A stretch of DNA of 64,000 bases, from positions 1-64,000 of the forward strand of contig CANMVS010000014.1 in assembly GCA_947501445.1 (NCBI GenBank). The letters run 5' to 3'. The notes below the pieces were generated by a model. It saw only the letters and a program-made list of their open reading frames with translations, had not been told where the DNA came from and did not search any database. Position numbers and translations under genes: made by a program. Source of the DNA: an uncultured Rhizobiaceae group bacterium. GTDB taxonomy: Bacteria > Pseudomonadota > Alphaproteobacteria > Rhizobiales > Rhizobiaceae. Of this stretch, positions 34,840 to 45,004 are shown in pieces (the first letter of the stretch is position 1; every line of letters begins with the position of its first letter).

Positions 34840-36009
34840 CTATTCATCCAGAGCCGACACCAGTCGCCCGGCTAAGGCCTCCAAGAGTGAATCCGGATCT
34901 TCATCACGCAGACTGCCAACAATCATCAGGCGATCCGCGTTGCGCGCCAGACTGATAACAAATCCGCCGCCGCGCGCTGAACTTACAACCCAATTGCGTG
35001 CACCCAACGCTGAGGGTTGCGCGTCATTGCCAATGCGCGAGGGTGCGCCGGTTACCGTTGCTTCTGCCATGTGTTTCTCGACGCCGCCTTCTTCCAGAGC
35101 AATGGGCAGCGTCAACAACAGATCGGCGGCCCGTCCGGCATTAAGATTGTCAAATAGCTGGGCACGGACACCCTGTGCTGTTTCCCAGAATGGGCCCGGT
35201 GAAACCGCCGTAAACAAGTGGGAAATCGCCAAACCCGGCCCCGGTACCGGTTTCGGGTCGATGAAGCGGGTCATGTCGATTGCGTGCGCAACATTGTCCA
35301 CACCGGAAATGTCGCCTATTGCCGTCGCCACAACACTATTCAGATTGACGCCCTCGTTCTTGCAGCGATCATCCAGGGCGTCGGTTTGCTCAGCAGTCAA
35401 CATGGCGGTACGCAGGCGCGTGCCGCTGGATTTCGGCATAACGTCCGTCAAACGTTGGATACCAGCCGACTGCCACCGATGGGCAGCGCGTTGGCTCCAC
35501 CAGCTGTCAATCAATGCATCCGCATCGCTCAACCCGAACAGCTGTGTCGGAATCAATTCCTCACAGGCCGGAGCAAGTTGTCCAGGTGCCACATTGCGCA
35601 GAAATGCATCTGCCATCCACAGTCCGGAGCGATAGTCCACCAGTGCATGATTTAGCACCAGCAAAAGCATGGTATGTGCGGGGCCTTGAAGAAACCGCGC
35701 AATGAAGGGCGGATTGTGTTCTGTACCGACGCGCATTTTGAGCAATTGATCAGCGTGACTGATCCACATGTCGCCAGGATTTGCCTCCGACACAGTCTCC
35801 AAAAGGCCATCAAGGCCAGACTGTTCCCAGCGCGGTCGCCCGTTGCTCCCCGTTACAATCGACGGCACTTTGAACGAGTCCGGATGCTCTGTTGGTATCC
35901 CATGTTCCGCTTTGTGAAGATCCACCACGATAACCACGTTCATGGGCGCAACAACATCCAGCAGCCAAAACTTTGTCTCGTTGGGGCTCAGCATACGCAA
36001 CATGGTCAT
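34840..36009 (-). CDS. Condensation/PapA5-like acyltransferase, candidate product-release enzyme
   Basis: A 389-residue protein of the condensation-domain superfamily. The key motif is LNHALVDYRSG with His121 and Asp125 (HxxxD; the first His of the NRPS HHxxxDG is Asn120). A later segment, MLTAEQTDALDDRCKNEGVNLNSVVATAIG, has the cadence of PapA5/trehalose- and phthiocerol-type acyltransferases. Stand-alone members of this family take an acyl chain from a carrier protein and pass it to an alcohol or amine. It is the last gene on the strand of the PKS/NRPS cluster, 83 bases after the ABC1-kinase gene, and no thioesterase or reductase domain is present in the last module, so it may release the product as an ester or amide. 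Role inferred. Confidence 0.72.
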   Translation of the reverse strand: MTMLRMLSPNETKFWLLDVVAPMNVVIVVDLHKAEHGIPTEHPDSFKVPSIVTGSNGRPRWEQSGLDGLLETVSEANPGDMWISHADQLLKMRVGTEHNPPFIARFLQGPAHTMLLLVLNHALVDYRSGLWMADAFLRNVAPGQLAPACEELIPTQLFGLSDADALIDSWWSQRAAHRWQSAGIQRLTDVMPKSSGTRLRTAMLTAEQTDALDDRCKNEGVNLNSVVATAIGDISGVDNVAHAIDMTRFIDPKPVPGPGLAISHLFTAVSPGPFWETAQGVRAQLFDNLNAGRAADLLLTLPIALEEGGVEKHMAEATVTGAPSRIGNDAQPSALGARNWVVSSARGGGFVISLARNADRLMIVGSLRDEDPDSLLEALAGRLVSALDE

Positions 36010-36092
36010 TTCCAGCTCAACTTAAAACGTGACGCAATTGTACAGGCAAAACCGTCACACGAATTGTGCATCCCAGACCCTGTCTACAGGCT

Positions 36093-38015
36093 CTAGAAGG
36101 TGGAGGTCAGCCTGTTAATGATCCGACGCAACGCAAAACTAACGCCAATAAGCCCGACGATACCGAATACCATACCTAACTTCCCAACTTCAGAGGCAAT
36201 TGTCCGGAAATCATCGAATACATTCTCCTCAACCCATGCGACGCCCTGGCCATGCGCATCAAACAAAATCAAGCCCAGTACACAAAGAGTGACAACGACG
36301 CCCCAACGCAGCACACGCAGCAGACTGACAAAAGATAGAGCAAGTCGTTCAGAGATATGCCCGGCTGAGGCGGTGTATATCATTCTGCTGCGCAAGGCCG
36401 GTGACAGCAGGGCTTCATATTCGCCCATCGTGGTAATCGTATCACGCGCTATTTCCATTGTTTTGGGCACAATATAGGCGAGTCTGCGTTTCCGGCGGGT
36501 GGCGTTTTCAAAATAGTCTCTGAAAAACTTCATATAATTGGCATCGGGACAAAGGTGGCTGATAGAAGCATCCAATGTTGCCCAGGTTCGACTGATGCGC
36601 ATGAATTCCCAACTGAGCTGGACTTTGTGCTTGGCCATGACCTTGCCCGAATCACCACCCGCTGAAGCCATGGAGCGTTCGTGATAGGGAATGCCTGAAA
36701 GATGCGTGCGTGCGTCCCATTCTCGATAGAGCCTGATCAAATCCTTACGTAGCGGCGCGATTCTCTCAATACTTGGTGGAGTAATGGTCATCATCAATGA
36801 CAAGTCAGTCGCTTTGACAAAATCCTGTTGTGACAACGCACGCAGGCTGGCACGATAGTTGGAAAGAAATGTCGCTCCTGACGTGCCAATTGTTCCGAAG
36901 TCAATCAGCACCAGCTTGCTGTCTTTCAACAAAAAAATGTTGCCGGGATGCAAATCCGCGTGGAACAAATTGTCTTCAAACAGTTGGCGCATCGCCGACT
37001 GAAACAGCTTTGTGGCGACCTTCTTAGGCTTGACGTTATTGACTGCACACCAGTTCTTGAGCGCTTTAGGATCGCTTTTTCCCAATTCGATAAAATCAGT
37101 CATCAAGACGCCACGTATGTGCTCCGTGGTCAGCGTGTGACAGCCGCAATGTTTTTCGTATACGCGTGGTACAAATATTGAGTGTGATTTCAATGATTTA
37201 CGCATGCGTAACATATTGGCGGCTTCATAGCGAAAATCGAGTTCCTCTCGCACCATCTGTTCAAGTTCGTAGAGGGCCTCGTGCAGATGCAGGTATTTAC
37301 CCAATCCAAAAAAGCTGAAAAAACCAATCGTTTTACTGATGATAGCCAGATCACGTTGAAATGCTTCATTGCCATCTGGCCGAAGAATTTTTACGCAAAC
37401 CTTATTGGCAACCTTTGGCAGTTTTGCAAAATGCACCTGACTGACCGAGGCGGCAGCAAACGGTTGAGGATCGAACCATTCAAAGACATCCTCTATCTCC
37501 TTGCCCATATCAGAGCGAAAACTGGCTTGCACTTTTTCATAGGGAAATCCCACTGCCCGGTTTTGCAGACGTGCCAGTTCCTTGCATACAATATCCGGCA
37601 GGAGATCATTTCTCATCGCAACCAGCTGTCCGGCCTTGATCCACAAACCGCCAAGATTTTCAAATACTTCCCGCAACCGGACCGCAGAATCCTTCGCTGT
37701 ATAACGTCCTGAAATTTTGTAACGGATATTCGTTATCCGATATCCAACAAAAAGTTTCACAACACGCAATAGCGGAAACCGGCTGTTGCGACGCCCCTCC
37801 TCCAGCTCTATCGGAGGTTTCGCCATCTCTTTGTGAATCTGAGTCGGGATCAACTCCTCGGTGACTGTCTGTCTGCGTCTGTAGCGCTGTTCTTCGTCAA
37901 ACTGTTTTTCTTCAAGACTGACAATTTTATACGGATGGGCTCCCTGAGTGCCTGTCGCTGTCGTGACAAGCATCCGCTTGGGTACTGTTGGCAGCTTATT
38001 GAGCATGAGCATCAT
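36093..38015 (-). CDS. ABC1/UbiB-family atypical kinase-like protein with C-terminal membrane helices
   Basis: A 640-residue protein. The UbiB-type kinase-like core is complete: KxGQ motif at 127-130 (WIKAGQLV), Ala-rich loop AAASVSQVH at 187-195, ATP-site Lys209 (VCVKI), EELDFRYEA near 257-265, HADLHPGN at 352-359 and DFG at 372-374. Two hydrophobic segments at the C terminus (about 565-590 and 610-632) anchor it in the membrane. Its start overlaps the last PKS gene (ATGATG over the TGA), so translation is coupled to the assembly line. UbiB relatives support synthesis or handling of lipophilic quinones; here it could help extract, move or process a membrane-bound lipophilic product. Such a role is inference; it does not look like a housekeeping UbiB. 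Confidence 0.85.
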   Translation of the reverse strand: MMLMLNKLPTVPKRMLVTTATGTQGAHPYKIVSLEEKQFDEEQRYRRRQTVTEELIPTQIHKEMAKPPIELEEGRRNSRFPLLRVVKLFVGYRITNIRYKISGRYTAKDSAVRLREVFENLGGLWIKAGQLVAMRNDLLPDIVCKELARLQNRAVGFPYEKVQASFRSDMGKEIEDVFEWFDPQPFAAASVSQVHFAKLPKVANKVCVKILRPDGNEAFQRDLAIISKTIGFFSFFGLGKYLHLHEALYELEQMVREELDFRYEAANMLRMRKSLKSHSIFVPRVYEKHCGCHTLTTEHIRGVLMTDFIELGKSDPKALKNWCAVNNVKPKKVATKLFQSAMRQLFEDNLFHADLHPGNIFLLKDSKLVLIDFGTIGTSGATFLSNYRASLRALSQQDFVKATDLSLMMTITPPSIERIAPLRKDLIRLYREWDARTHLSGIPYHERSMASAGGDSGKVMAKHKVQLSWEFMRISRTWATLDASISHLCPDANYMKFFRDYFENATRRKRRLAYIVPKTMEIARDTITTMGEYEALLSPALRSRMIYTASAGHISERLALSFVSLLRVLRWGVVVTLCVLGLILFDAHGQGVAWVEENVFDDFRTIASEVGKLGMVFGIVGLIGVSFALRRIINRLTSTF

Positions 38016-41000
38016 TCCGATTTATCAAAATACTGATGTTCCATTTCAGAGAGAATTTCATCCAGTTCTCTATCGTCATACACCAGAAAATCATCGCCCG
38101 GCATTTCCGTAGGATTCGGATCATTGCCAGGCAGGACAGATTGATCCGGTTTTTCCGAGAATAACAACCCGTTGAGATAAGTGGCAAGGCCTGTAATCGT
38201 CGGGTAATTGAATAGAAGGGTAGCAGGATGTGTGACACCCGCCATTTTTCCAAGCCTGTTTCGCAATTCAATCGCCATCAGAGAATCAAGACCAATTTCC
38301 TGCAATGGCCGACCATGGGAGATTTCCTCTGTCTGAACGCTCATCAACCGCCGCACGTCCTGCTCAATCTGCAACGCCAAAGTGTCAATGCGCCGGGCAG
38401 GAGACAGACTGGAAATTTGCGAAACAGACAATTGCGATGGCATGGCCTGTGCAGGCCCATCGGTGTTCATTTCGCTGGTGGTTGCCGCATCAGAATTGTT
38501 CAGCAGACCGGAAAATATTGTTGCGCCCTCGCCAGCAGGCCCCTGTGCCAATTCAGCAAGGTTCAGTGGTAGCGCGACAAGCCGGCTCACACCGCTATCA
38601 AGCGAACGTTGCAAAGCCTTCAATCCATCCTCTGGCTTGATCAGCCCGACACCTGACCCCTCCAGTCTTGCGCCTGTGCCCTGTTCGTGGGCAGCCCCCA
38701 CATCACTCCAGGCGCCCCAGTCAATTGAAATCGCAGAGCGACCGGTGGCACTGCGCGCTTCTGCAATGGCATCCAGTGCAGCGGACGCAGCAGCGTGGTT
38801 TGCCTGTCCCGGTGACCCCAGCACACCTGCTGCCGATGAAAAGAGCACAAATGCATCCACATCGCCCAGCCGTCTATCAAGGTGGGCAGCAGCAACCGAT
38901 TTTGGAGCGGCGACGAAGGCCATGCGCTGCGGTGTTAACCCGCCAAGCAATGTATCATCCAAACGGCCCGCAGCATGAAACACACCTGCAATGTTCGGAC
39001 TGTTCTCGCCAATTTTGCTCAAGAGGTCGTCGATTGCCGACAAATCTTCCAAATCCACCTTGTGAACATCGACCTGAACGCCCGCGGACCGCAGGGTTTC
39101 AATGCGTTCATGTTGAACCGGTTGCAGGTCCCGGTGCGTTGTCACATGCAGGTGGGCTGCACCGCAATTTGCTGCCCATTCAGCAATCAGCAAGCCCAGG
39201 CCACCCGTGCCGCCGGTAATCAGATAGGATTTATCGGCCTCAAATGAGAATTTGTTCTGAAGCTTGAGGACAATTTTTCCGATATGATCAGCACGTTTCA
39301 TCAATGCCATTGCGGCATTGATTTCTCCCATTGGCATGACGGTAAGCGGTGGCAAAGCGATCCTGCCCGCCTCAACCATCTCAAGTGCCCCCGAAAGCAA
39401 GGCACCGCCCGTGCGATTATCAATCTCGTCCAGTGACACAAGTTGATAATTGATATCCGGAAAATCAGCGGCAATTGCGGCGCTGCCCCGGACATTCGAC
39501 CGACCGAGTTCAATGAATGCCCCGCCAGACTTTAATACACGAAGCCCGGCGTCTGTCAGATCTCCGGACAATGTGTTGATGACAACATCGATGCCATCTG
39601 GCGCAATGGCCCTAATGGAATTTTCATATTTTGTATCACGGGAGGAATAAACGTGTTGGATTCCGGCCGCCCGCAGTCTGCTGCGCTTCCACTGACTGCC
39701 CGCAGTTGCAAAAATCTGCGCCCCAGCCGCCTGTGCCAGCGCCAGAGCAAATTGGCCAAGCCCGCCGGTAGCTGTGTGAATAAGAATTTTTGACGCCGGT
39801 CCAAGATCAATCAGATCTTTGAAAATGTGAAAGGCCGTCATGCCGGCAACCGGCACCACTGCACCTTCAGCAAAGCTCATCGACGCAGGCAGGCGGGCAA
39901 CACGCTCAACCGGAACCATGACATGGCTGGAAAAACAGCCGCCAGCGAGCCCCACCACACAATCTCCGATGGAAAACGTGCTGACGTTGGGCCCGACAGC
40001 GGTGACAATGCCGGCACATTCACCGCCGGGTGCTGCTGTTCGTGCAACAGCACCAATACCCATCAACACATCTTTGAAGTTCAGTCCTGCCGCCCGTATG
40101 GCAATTTGCACCATGCCGGATGACGGTTCTTCGTGCACAACGGGCTCGAAACACAGTTGGTCACCATCGTCGCCAAAAATCCCGCAAAAAGGCTCATTTG
40201 GCGTTGTCGCCTGTGCTGCAACCGGCAACAATCGTTCAACAAAGCGACGACCATTGCGCCAGGCGACGGAGCGTTCCCCATCATTGATCTCGCCTTCACG
40301 CGCCATAAGAGCCATCGCATTTTCTTCGAGTGGATCGACGTCGATAACACGTATTTCTGCACCCGGCTCCTCCAGTGCAGCGGCTTTTACAAGCCCTGTT
40401 ACCGCGCTGTGATCAGCGTCTGGCACGTCATAGGGCAACACATGGCCCGCGCCACGGGTAGCCACGAGCAGCCTTGCATCGGATTTGATGACGTTTTGCA
40501 GTGATGCCAGCACTGAGTTCGCCGGATTGACTGCATTAAACGCTGCAGTGATCAAATCGAACCCACGGGTTACGTCTGGAGACTTACGCGCCAGTATGAC
40601 CCCTTGTTCAGCCAACCGCCCGGCCCCAAGTGTCAGCGTTTCCACATCGTCAAAACCATTTTGTAAAAGCAGTTCTTGCCAGGTGCTGGCGTCGATCAAA
40701 GGGTAATCGGGTCGCAAATCGACATCTGTACGGTTCCACCACCCTTTCGTTAGCGCAAAGGTCAGATCAAGCCATCGAGAAGGGACAAAACCTTCAATCA
40801 GCACCAGCCAACCACCGGGTACCAGAACCTCACTGGCATTCTGGATGGCACACCGGATATCCTGTGTTGCATGTAGCACATTTGCCGCGACGGCAACATC
40901 ATAGGATCGCGGACGAACATTCTGGTCAGCGAATGATCTTTCTGCGTTCAACACGGCCGTGTGAAACCAGGCATGTTGGCCGAATTCATCACCTGCTGCA

Positions 41001-44000
41001 GCAAGGAACCCGGGTGACACATCGGTAAACAGATACTCAGACAGCTGACCACCAAGCCTTGCCATCAGATGACGGGTTGAACCACCAGTACCCCCACCAA
41101 TTTCAAGTAACCTGCCATCGCGCCTGCCTGAAAGCGCCTGTCCTACAGCCTCGCACAAAAGGTTGTTGAGACCATAGGCAATGGCGCTCTCGGCATAAAG
41201 ATCACCGGCAGCCGCCGTCCCTTGATCAAACAACAAAGACACCGGATCGGTCTGTCCGCAAAGGACGGATGCAAGTGCGTCGCCACAACGTGCCAACAGT
41301 TGTGTTTCCATCCGTCGGTCCGCAAACCGATCAAGTAATGTGTTTGCCTGAGACTGCACATCTTCTGACGATGAAGGCAATTGCCCAAAGCGGTCCATCA
41401 GTCCATCGTCATTTAAATAGGTCTGATAACGCCCAACCAGCCGACGATAGAGCGGCAGTATCGAGGGATTTTGGACAACATCACCAACCGGCAAACCAGG
41501 CCCAAGCTGTCTGATAGCCTGCGCCATGTAGGCGCCGGCGAGCCTGTCCATGCCACGCAGATAGTCATCGTGAAGGACAACGTCGATGGGTGGTATCGCA
41601 AGATCGGCTGCTACACTTGCCGGAGCCGCCAAAACATTTCCGGGTTTTTCCACCCAGACTGGTCTGTAGAGAAAATCGATCCCTTTGTCCGCCATTGGTC
41701 GCGAGGCAAGCCCCTCCACTGTTGCCAGGGCATTTCCTTCATCGTCCACAAGCCAGATGTCACCGACGATCAGTCCGGATTCAGGCACAGCGGATCGGAG
41801 CTTCGCCTTACATACATATGCAGTTTCAGAATAAACGGCCTGATAAAGGCGCAATCCGTCAATTGAAACCGGCACATGCGCCTCTGCCTCACCGACAGCC
41901 GCAGCCAGCACCTGAAACATCGCATCCACGACAGTGGGGTGAAGAACAGCACCAAAGCCATGGCGACCTGTGTCGTCGAACCTGATTATTGCCGTTGCTG
42001 CGCCATCACCGCTGCGAATCTGGGAAAGTCGTTGCAACGCTGGCCCCAGATCGATCCCGTTGCCAGCCATATCACCATAAAACCGCTGTGGGCTGATATC
42101 ATTTGAGCAGTCTTCAACCTGAGGTGAACCAATGGGCACAATACTGCCGGGCATGGAATTGAGACGTGCGATCCGCTTCACATCGGACTGTGAGCCGCGC
42201 GCCAATATGGCCAGGGTCCCATCTGCATCCTGTTGGGTCTGAAGCTCGGTACCCTCGTGGTCAATCTCGAGCAAAGATTCAAATGTCATAGGGCCAAGAT
42301 TGCGGTTGCCCGTTGCCGCCAACGCAAATGAGACGAGGCCCGCGGCTGGCATTGCCACGCGACCATTGACCTTGTGGTCACCCAGCCAGGCGGGCCGGTC
42401 CGGCCAAAGACTGGTCACCATCGGCCTGTCTGCATTGTTGATCCTGGGCGGCTCAATCCAGTAGCGATCGCGTTGGAATGGATAACTTGGCAGTTCGGTC
42501 AGCGGCCCCGGCGGGACGAGTTTTGACCAATCCGGATCACATCCAAAAGCGTACAGATTGGCCACTGCATCCAGCAAAGCCTCGTCGTTGCCAATACCGC
42601 GCAACGCCGCAAAGGCATGAAATTCCTCACCATTTTCGCTCAACAAGGCCGTCAAACCGGCGCCAGATCCGATCTCAAGCAGGATTGAAGTACCCTGAGC
42701 GACAACAGTTTCAATCGCCCGATGGAAAACAACAGGTTTAACGGCCTGACGCGCCCAATGGTCTGCGTTGACAGAATTCGCAACATCGCCCGATACGGTG
42801 GAGATAAATGGTATGTTTGCAGGGAGCGACTGCATTTTCGCTGCTGCTGCTCGCAGTGGCTCCACGATGGATTCGATGGCTGGTGAATGAAAGGCAGTCT
42901 GACCGGCAAGCAACTGGGCGGCAATGCCCGCACGCTGGCAAATCAGCACAGCATGATCAACTGCAACCCGTGGGCCGCTAATCACCACATTCGAGTTTGA
43001 ATTATGTGCCGCAATCGAGACTCCAGACAGAGCCTCCGGCGGTATCTTCGCCTCAGATGCATTGATCGACGCCATTGCACCGCTACCAGCCCCCGCCATA
43101 AGACGCCCGCGCTCATGAGTAAACCTCAGTGCCTCATCCAAGCCAATCATTCCTGCGGCCCAGGCAGCAGCGATTTCACCAACACTATGGCCGCATACAA
43201 CAGCAGGATGGATACCGATGGAGCGCATCGTCCCGGTCAATCCGGCCTGCAGGGCAAACAGGCAAACCTGAAAATGCGCTGTATCCGCGGGGTCGACTGC
43301 TTGTGCACCGGTGAGGATTGGCATGAGTTCAGGAAATATGCCTATGGCCTGATCCAAAGTATCCCGAAATGGGGCAAACCGTGTCCGAAGTGAAGCAATA
43401 TCAGGCCATGAGCGACCGCCCTGGCCTGAGAAAACAAATGCGACGCAAGGTGGCATATCCGGCTTGCCGGGTTCGGTCAGCGCAAGGCGTTCGGCTGCCT
43501 GAGCAGCGCTACTGGCTACGATTGCAGCGCGGTGTTCATAAAATGGCCGACCAAGGGAAGCTGTTCTGACCGCAGCAGTGAACGAAAGGCGTCCATTCTT
43601 CAATGCTGCTTGATGATTGTGCACCATATCAGACAGTGCCTGAGTGTTCTTGGCAGATAGCGGATATATGTAAGGCGTTGCCATTGCAGACATATCCGGT
43701 TCAGCCGCTTCTGGTGCCCCGGATATGATGACGTTGGCATTTGTTCCACCGATACCAAATGAACTTATGCAAGCCCTGCGCGGCACCCCAACTGGCCAGG
43801 AGCGTGCGCGGTGTTGAATGTCAAATGGCGTATTTTTCAGTCCGAGATGAGGATTTGGCTGCGAGAAATTTGGCAACGCCGAAATTTCTCCATCCTCCAC
43901 AGCCACGACTGCTGCCATCAGCCCGACGATGCCGGAAGCCGCTTCCAGATGACCGAAGGTCGCTTTTGCTGTGCCAAGGGCAATGCGGCCCTGCGACAGT

Positions 44001-45004
44001 CCATGCCCGCCAAACACCTGATCCAGCGCACGAACTTCGATTGGATCACCGATTGGCGTTCCTGTGCCGTGGGCTTCAACATATCCGATATCAGCCGGTT
44101 CCAATCCGGACGCGGCCAGCGCTTCTGCAATGACAGCTGCCTGACCATCCAGGCTGGGAATTGTGTAACCGGCCTTGGTGTTGCCATCGTTGTTGACAGC
44201 AGAGCCCAAAATGACCGCCCTGACGGGAAGGCCGTCGCGGAGCGCATCGGACAAACGACACAGGGCCACAACACCCGCACCTGATCCAAACACCGTACCA
44301 TCCGCATCCGCATCAAAACTGCGACAACGCCCCGATGATGAAAGAATGGATCCCGGCTCAAACTGGTAGCCGACACGATGGGGCACACGTATGTTGACGC
44401 CGCCGGCGATCGCGATATCACACTCGTGAGAAAGCAGGCTTTGAACACCATAGTGCACGCCAACCAGTGACGATGAACATGCCGATTGTATACCAACCGC
44501 AGGTCCCTTCAGCCCCAACAAATAGGCTGTGTGGCTGGCCAGATAGTCTTTTTCATTGCCAACCATGGCCGTCAATGTGCGGGCCGATGCACCGGTTGCA
44601 AGGCCGGGTAGGATGTTAAACAGCAGATAGGAACTGATCGACGCACCGGCAAAAACACCGATATGGTGCTTTCCATCCCCGGCAACGATACCGCCATTTT
44701 CCAGGGCCTCAGCCACACATTCCAAGAACAGACGGTGCTGAGGGTCCATCAATTCCGCTTCTGCGGCGGAAAGATCAAAATAAGCTGCATCGAACTGATC
44801 AATATTGTCGAGCAAAGGCGCACGTTTCACATAATTTTCGTGCCCGATCACATCGGCGCCAAGGCCTGCAATGCTCAGATCTTCAGCTGATAGATCGCTG
44901 AATTGATCCTCGCCGGATCGCAAAGCGCTACGCATCTGATCAATATTGATTGCGCCCGGCAATCGACACGACATGCCGATAATCGCAATGCCATCGTCAC
45001 TCAT
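38012..45004 (-). CDS. Type I PKS module, KS-AT-DH-MT-ER-KR-ACP
   Basis: A 2330-residue, highly-reducing-type module. KS: active Cys176 (QSACSSSLV), His312 (EAHGTGT), His352. AT: Ser607 in GHSVGE, with TAFH at 703-706, close to the malonyl-CoA type HAFH. DH: His877 (HxxxGxxxxP) and Asp1027 (VVDAMFQ), intact. C-methyltransferase: LLEIGGGTGGSTRH at about 1299-1312. ER: NADPH loop HTATGGLGQF near 1743. KR: TGGTGGLG at 1930-1937 with LDD at 2015-2017, but the catalytic Tyr is His2070 and the following Asn is Ser2074. ACP: Ser2241 in GLDSLMAIEL. There is no thioesterase. It extends the thiazolyl chain from the preceding NRPS; gene overlap is TGATG. If KR is active it adds a methylated, fully reduced C2 unit; if not, a beta-keto unit. 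Confidence 0.92.
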   Translation of the reverse strand: MSDDGIAIIGMSCRLPGAINIDQMRSALRSGEDQFSDLSAEDLSIAGLGADVIGHENYVKRAPLLDNIDQFDAAYFDLSAAEAELMDPQHRLFLECVAEALENGGIVAGDGKHHIGVFAGASISSYLLFNILPGLATGASARTLTAMVGNEKDYLASHTAYLLGLKGPAVGIQSACSSSLVGVHYGVQSLLSHECDIAIAGGVNIRVPHRVGYQFEPGSILSSSGRCRSFDADADGTVFGSGAGVVALCRLSDALRDGLPVRAVILGSAVNNDGNTKAGYTIPSLDGQAAVIAEALAASGLEPADIGYVEAHGTGTPIGDPIEVRALDQVFGGHGLSQGRIALGTAKATFGHLEAASGIVGLMAAVVAVEDGEISALPNFSQPNPHLGLKNTPFDIQHRARSWPVGVPRRACISSFGIGGTNANVIISGAPEAAEPDMSAMATPYIYPLSAKNTQALSDMVHNHQAALKNGRLSFTAAVRTASLGRPFYEHRAAIVASSAAQAAERLALTEPGKPDMPPCVAFVFSGQGGRSWPDIASLRTRFAPFRDTLDQAIGIFPELMPILTGAQAVDPADTAHFQVCLFALQAGLTGTMRSIGIHPAVVCGHSVGEIAAAWAAGMIGLDEALRFTHERGRLMAGAGSGAMASINASEAKIPPEALSGVSIAAHNSNSNVVISGPRVAVDHAVLICQRAGIAAQLLAGQTAFHSPAIESIVEPLRAAAAKMQSLPANIPFISTVSGDVANSVNADHWARQAVKPVVFHRAIETVVAQGTSILLEIGSGAGLTALLSENGEEFHAFAALRGIGNDEALLDAVANLYAFGCDPDWSKLVPPGPLTELPSYPFQRDRYWIEPPRINNADRPMVTSLWPDRPAWLGDHKVNGRVAMPAAGLVSFALAATGNRNLGPMTFESLLEIDHEGTELQTQQDADGTLAILARGSQSDVKRIARLNSMPGSIVPIGSPQVEDCSNDISPQRFYGDMAGNGIDLGPALQRLSQIRSGDGAATAIIRFDDTGRHGFGAVLHPTVVDAMFQVLAAAVGEAEAHVPVSIDGLRLYQAVYSETAYVCKAKLRSAVPESGLIVGDIWLVDDEGNALATVEGLASRPMADKGIDFLYRPVWVEKPGNVLAAPASVAADLAIPPIDVVLHDDYLRGMDRLAGAYMAQAIRQLGPGLPVGDVVQNPSILPLYRRLVGRYQTYLNDDGLMDRFGQLPSSSEDVQSQANTLLDRFADRRMETQLLARCGDALASVLCGQTDPVSLLFDQGTAAAGDLYAESAIAYGLNNLLCEAVGQALSGRRDGRLLEIGGGTGGSTRHLMARLGGQLSEYLFTDVSPGFLAAAGDEFGQHAWFHTAVLNAERSFADQNVRPRSYDVAVAANVLHATQDIRCAIQNASEVLVPGGWLVLIEGFVPSRWLDLTFALTKGWWNRTDVDLRPDYPLIDASTWQELLLQNGFDDVETLTLGAGRLAEQGVILARKSPDVTRGFDLITAAFNAVNPANSVLASLQNVIKSDARLLVATRGAGHVLPYDVPDADHSAVTGLVKAAALEEPGAEIRVIDVDPLEENAMALMAREGEINDGERSVAWRNGRRFVERLLPVAAQATTPNEPFCGIFGDDGDQLCFEPVVHEEPSSGMVQIAIRAAGLNFKDVLMGIGAVARTAAPGGECAGIVTAVGPNVSTFSIGDCVVGLAGGCFSSHVMVPVERVARLPASMSFAEGAVVPVAGMTAFHIFKDLIDLGPASKILIHTATGGLGQFALALAQAAGAQIFATAGSQWKRSRLRAAGIQHVYSSRDTKYENSIRAIAPDGIDVVINTLSGDLTDAGLRVLKSGGAFIELGRSNVRGSAAIAADFPDINYQLVSLDEIDNRTGGALLSGALEMVEAGRIALPPLTVMPMGEINAAMALMKRADHIGKIVLKLQNKFSFEADKSYLITGGTGGLGLLIAEWAANCGAAHLHVTTHRDLQPVQHERIETLRSAGVQVDVHKVDLEDLSAIDDLLSKIGENSPNIAGVFHAAGRLDDTLLGGLTPQRMAFVAAPKSVAAAHLDRRLGDVDAFVLFSSAAGVLGSPGQANHAAASAALDAIAEARSATGRSAISIDWGAWSDVGAAHEQGTGARLEGSGVGLIKPEDGLKALQRSLDSGVSRLVALPLNLAELAQGPAGEGATIFSGLLNNSDAATTSEMNTDGPAQAMPSQLSVSQISSLSPARRIDTLALQIEQDVRRLMSVQTEEISHGRPLQEIGLDSLMAIELRNRLGKMAGVTHPATLLFNYPTITGLATYLNGLLFSEKPDQSVLPGNDPNPTEMPGDDFLVYDDRELDEILSEMEHQYFDKSE

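Noticed and set aside
38012-38300. A thioesterase domain at the end of the last PKS module
   Set aside because: After the ACP only about 55 residues of acidic tail remain, with no GxSxG or alpha/beta-hydrolase segment.
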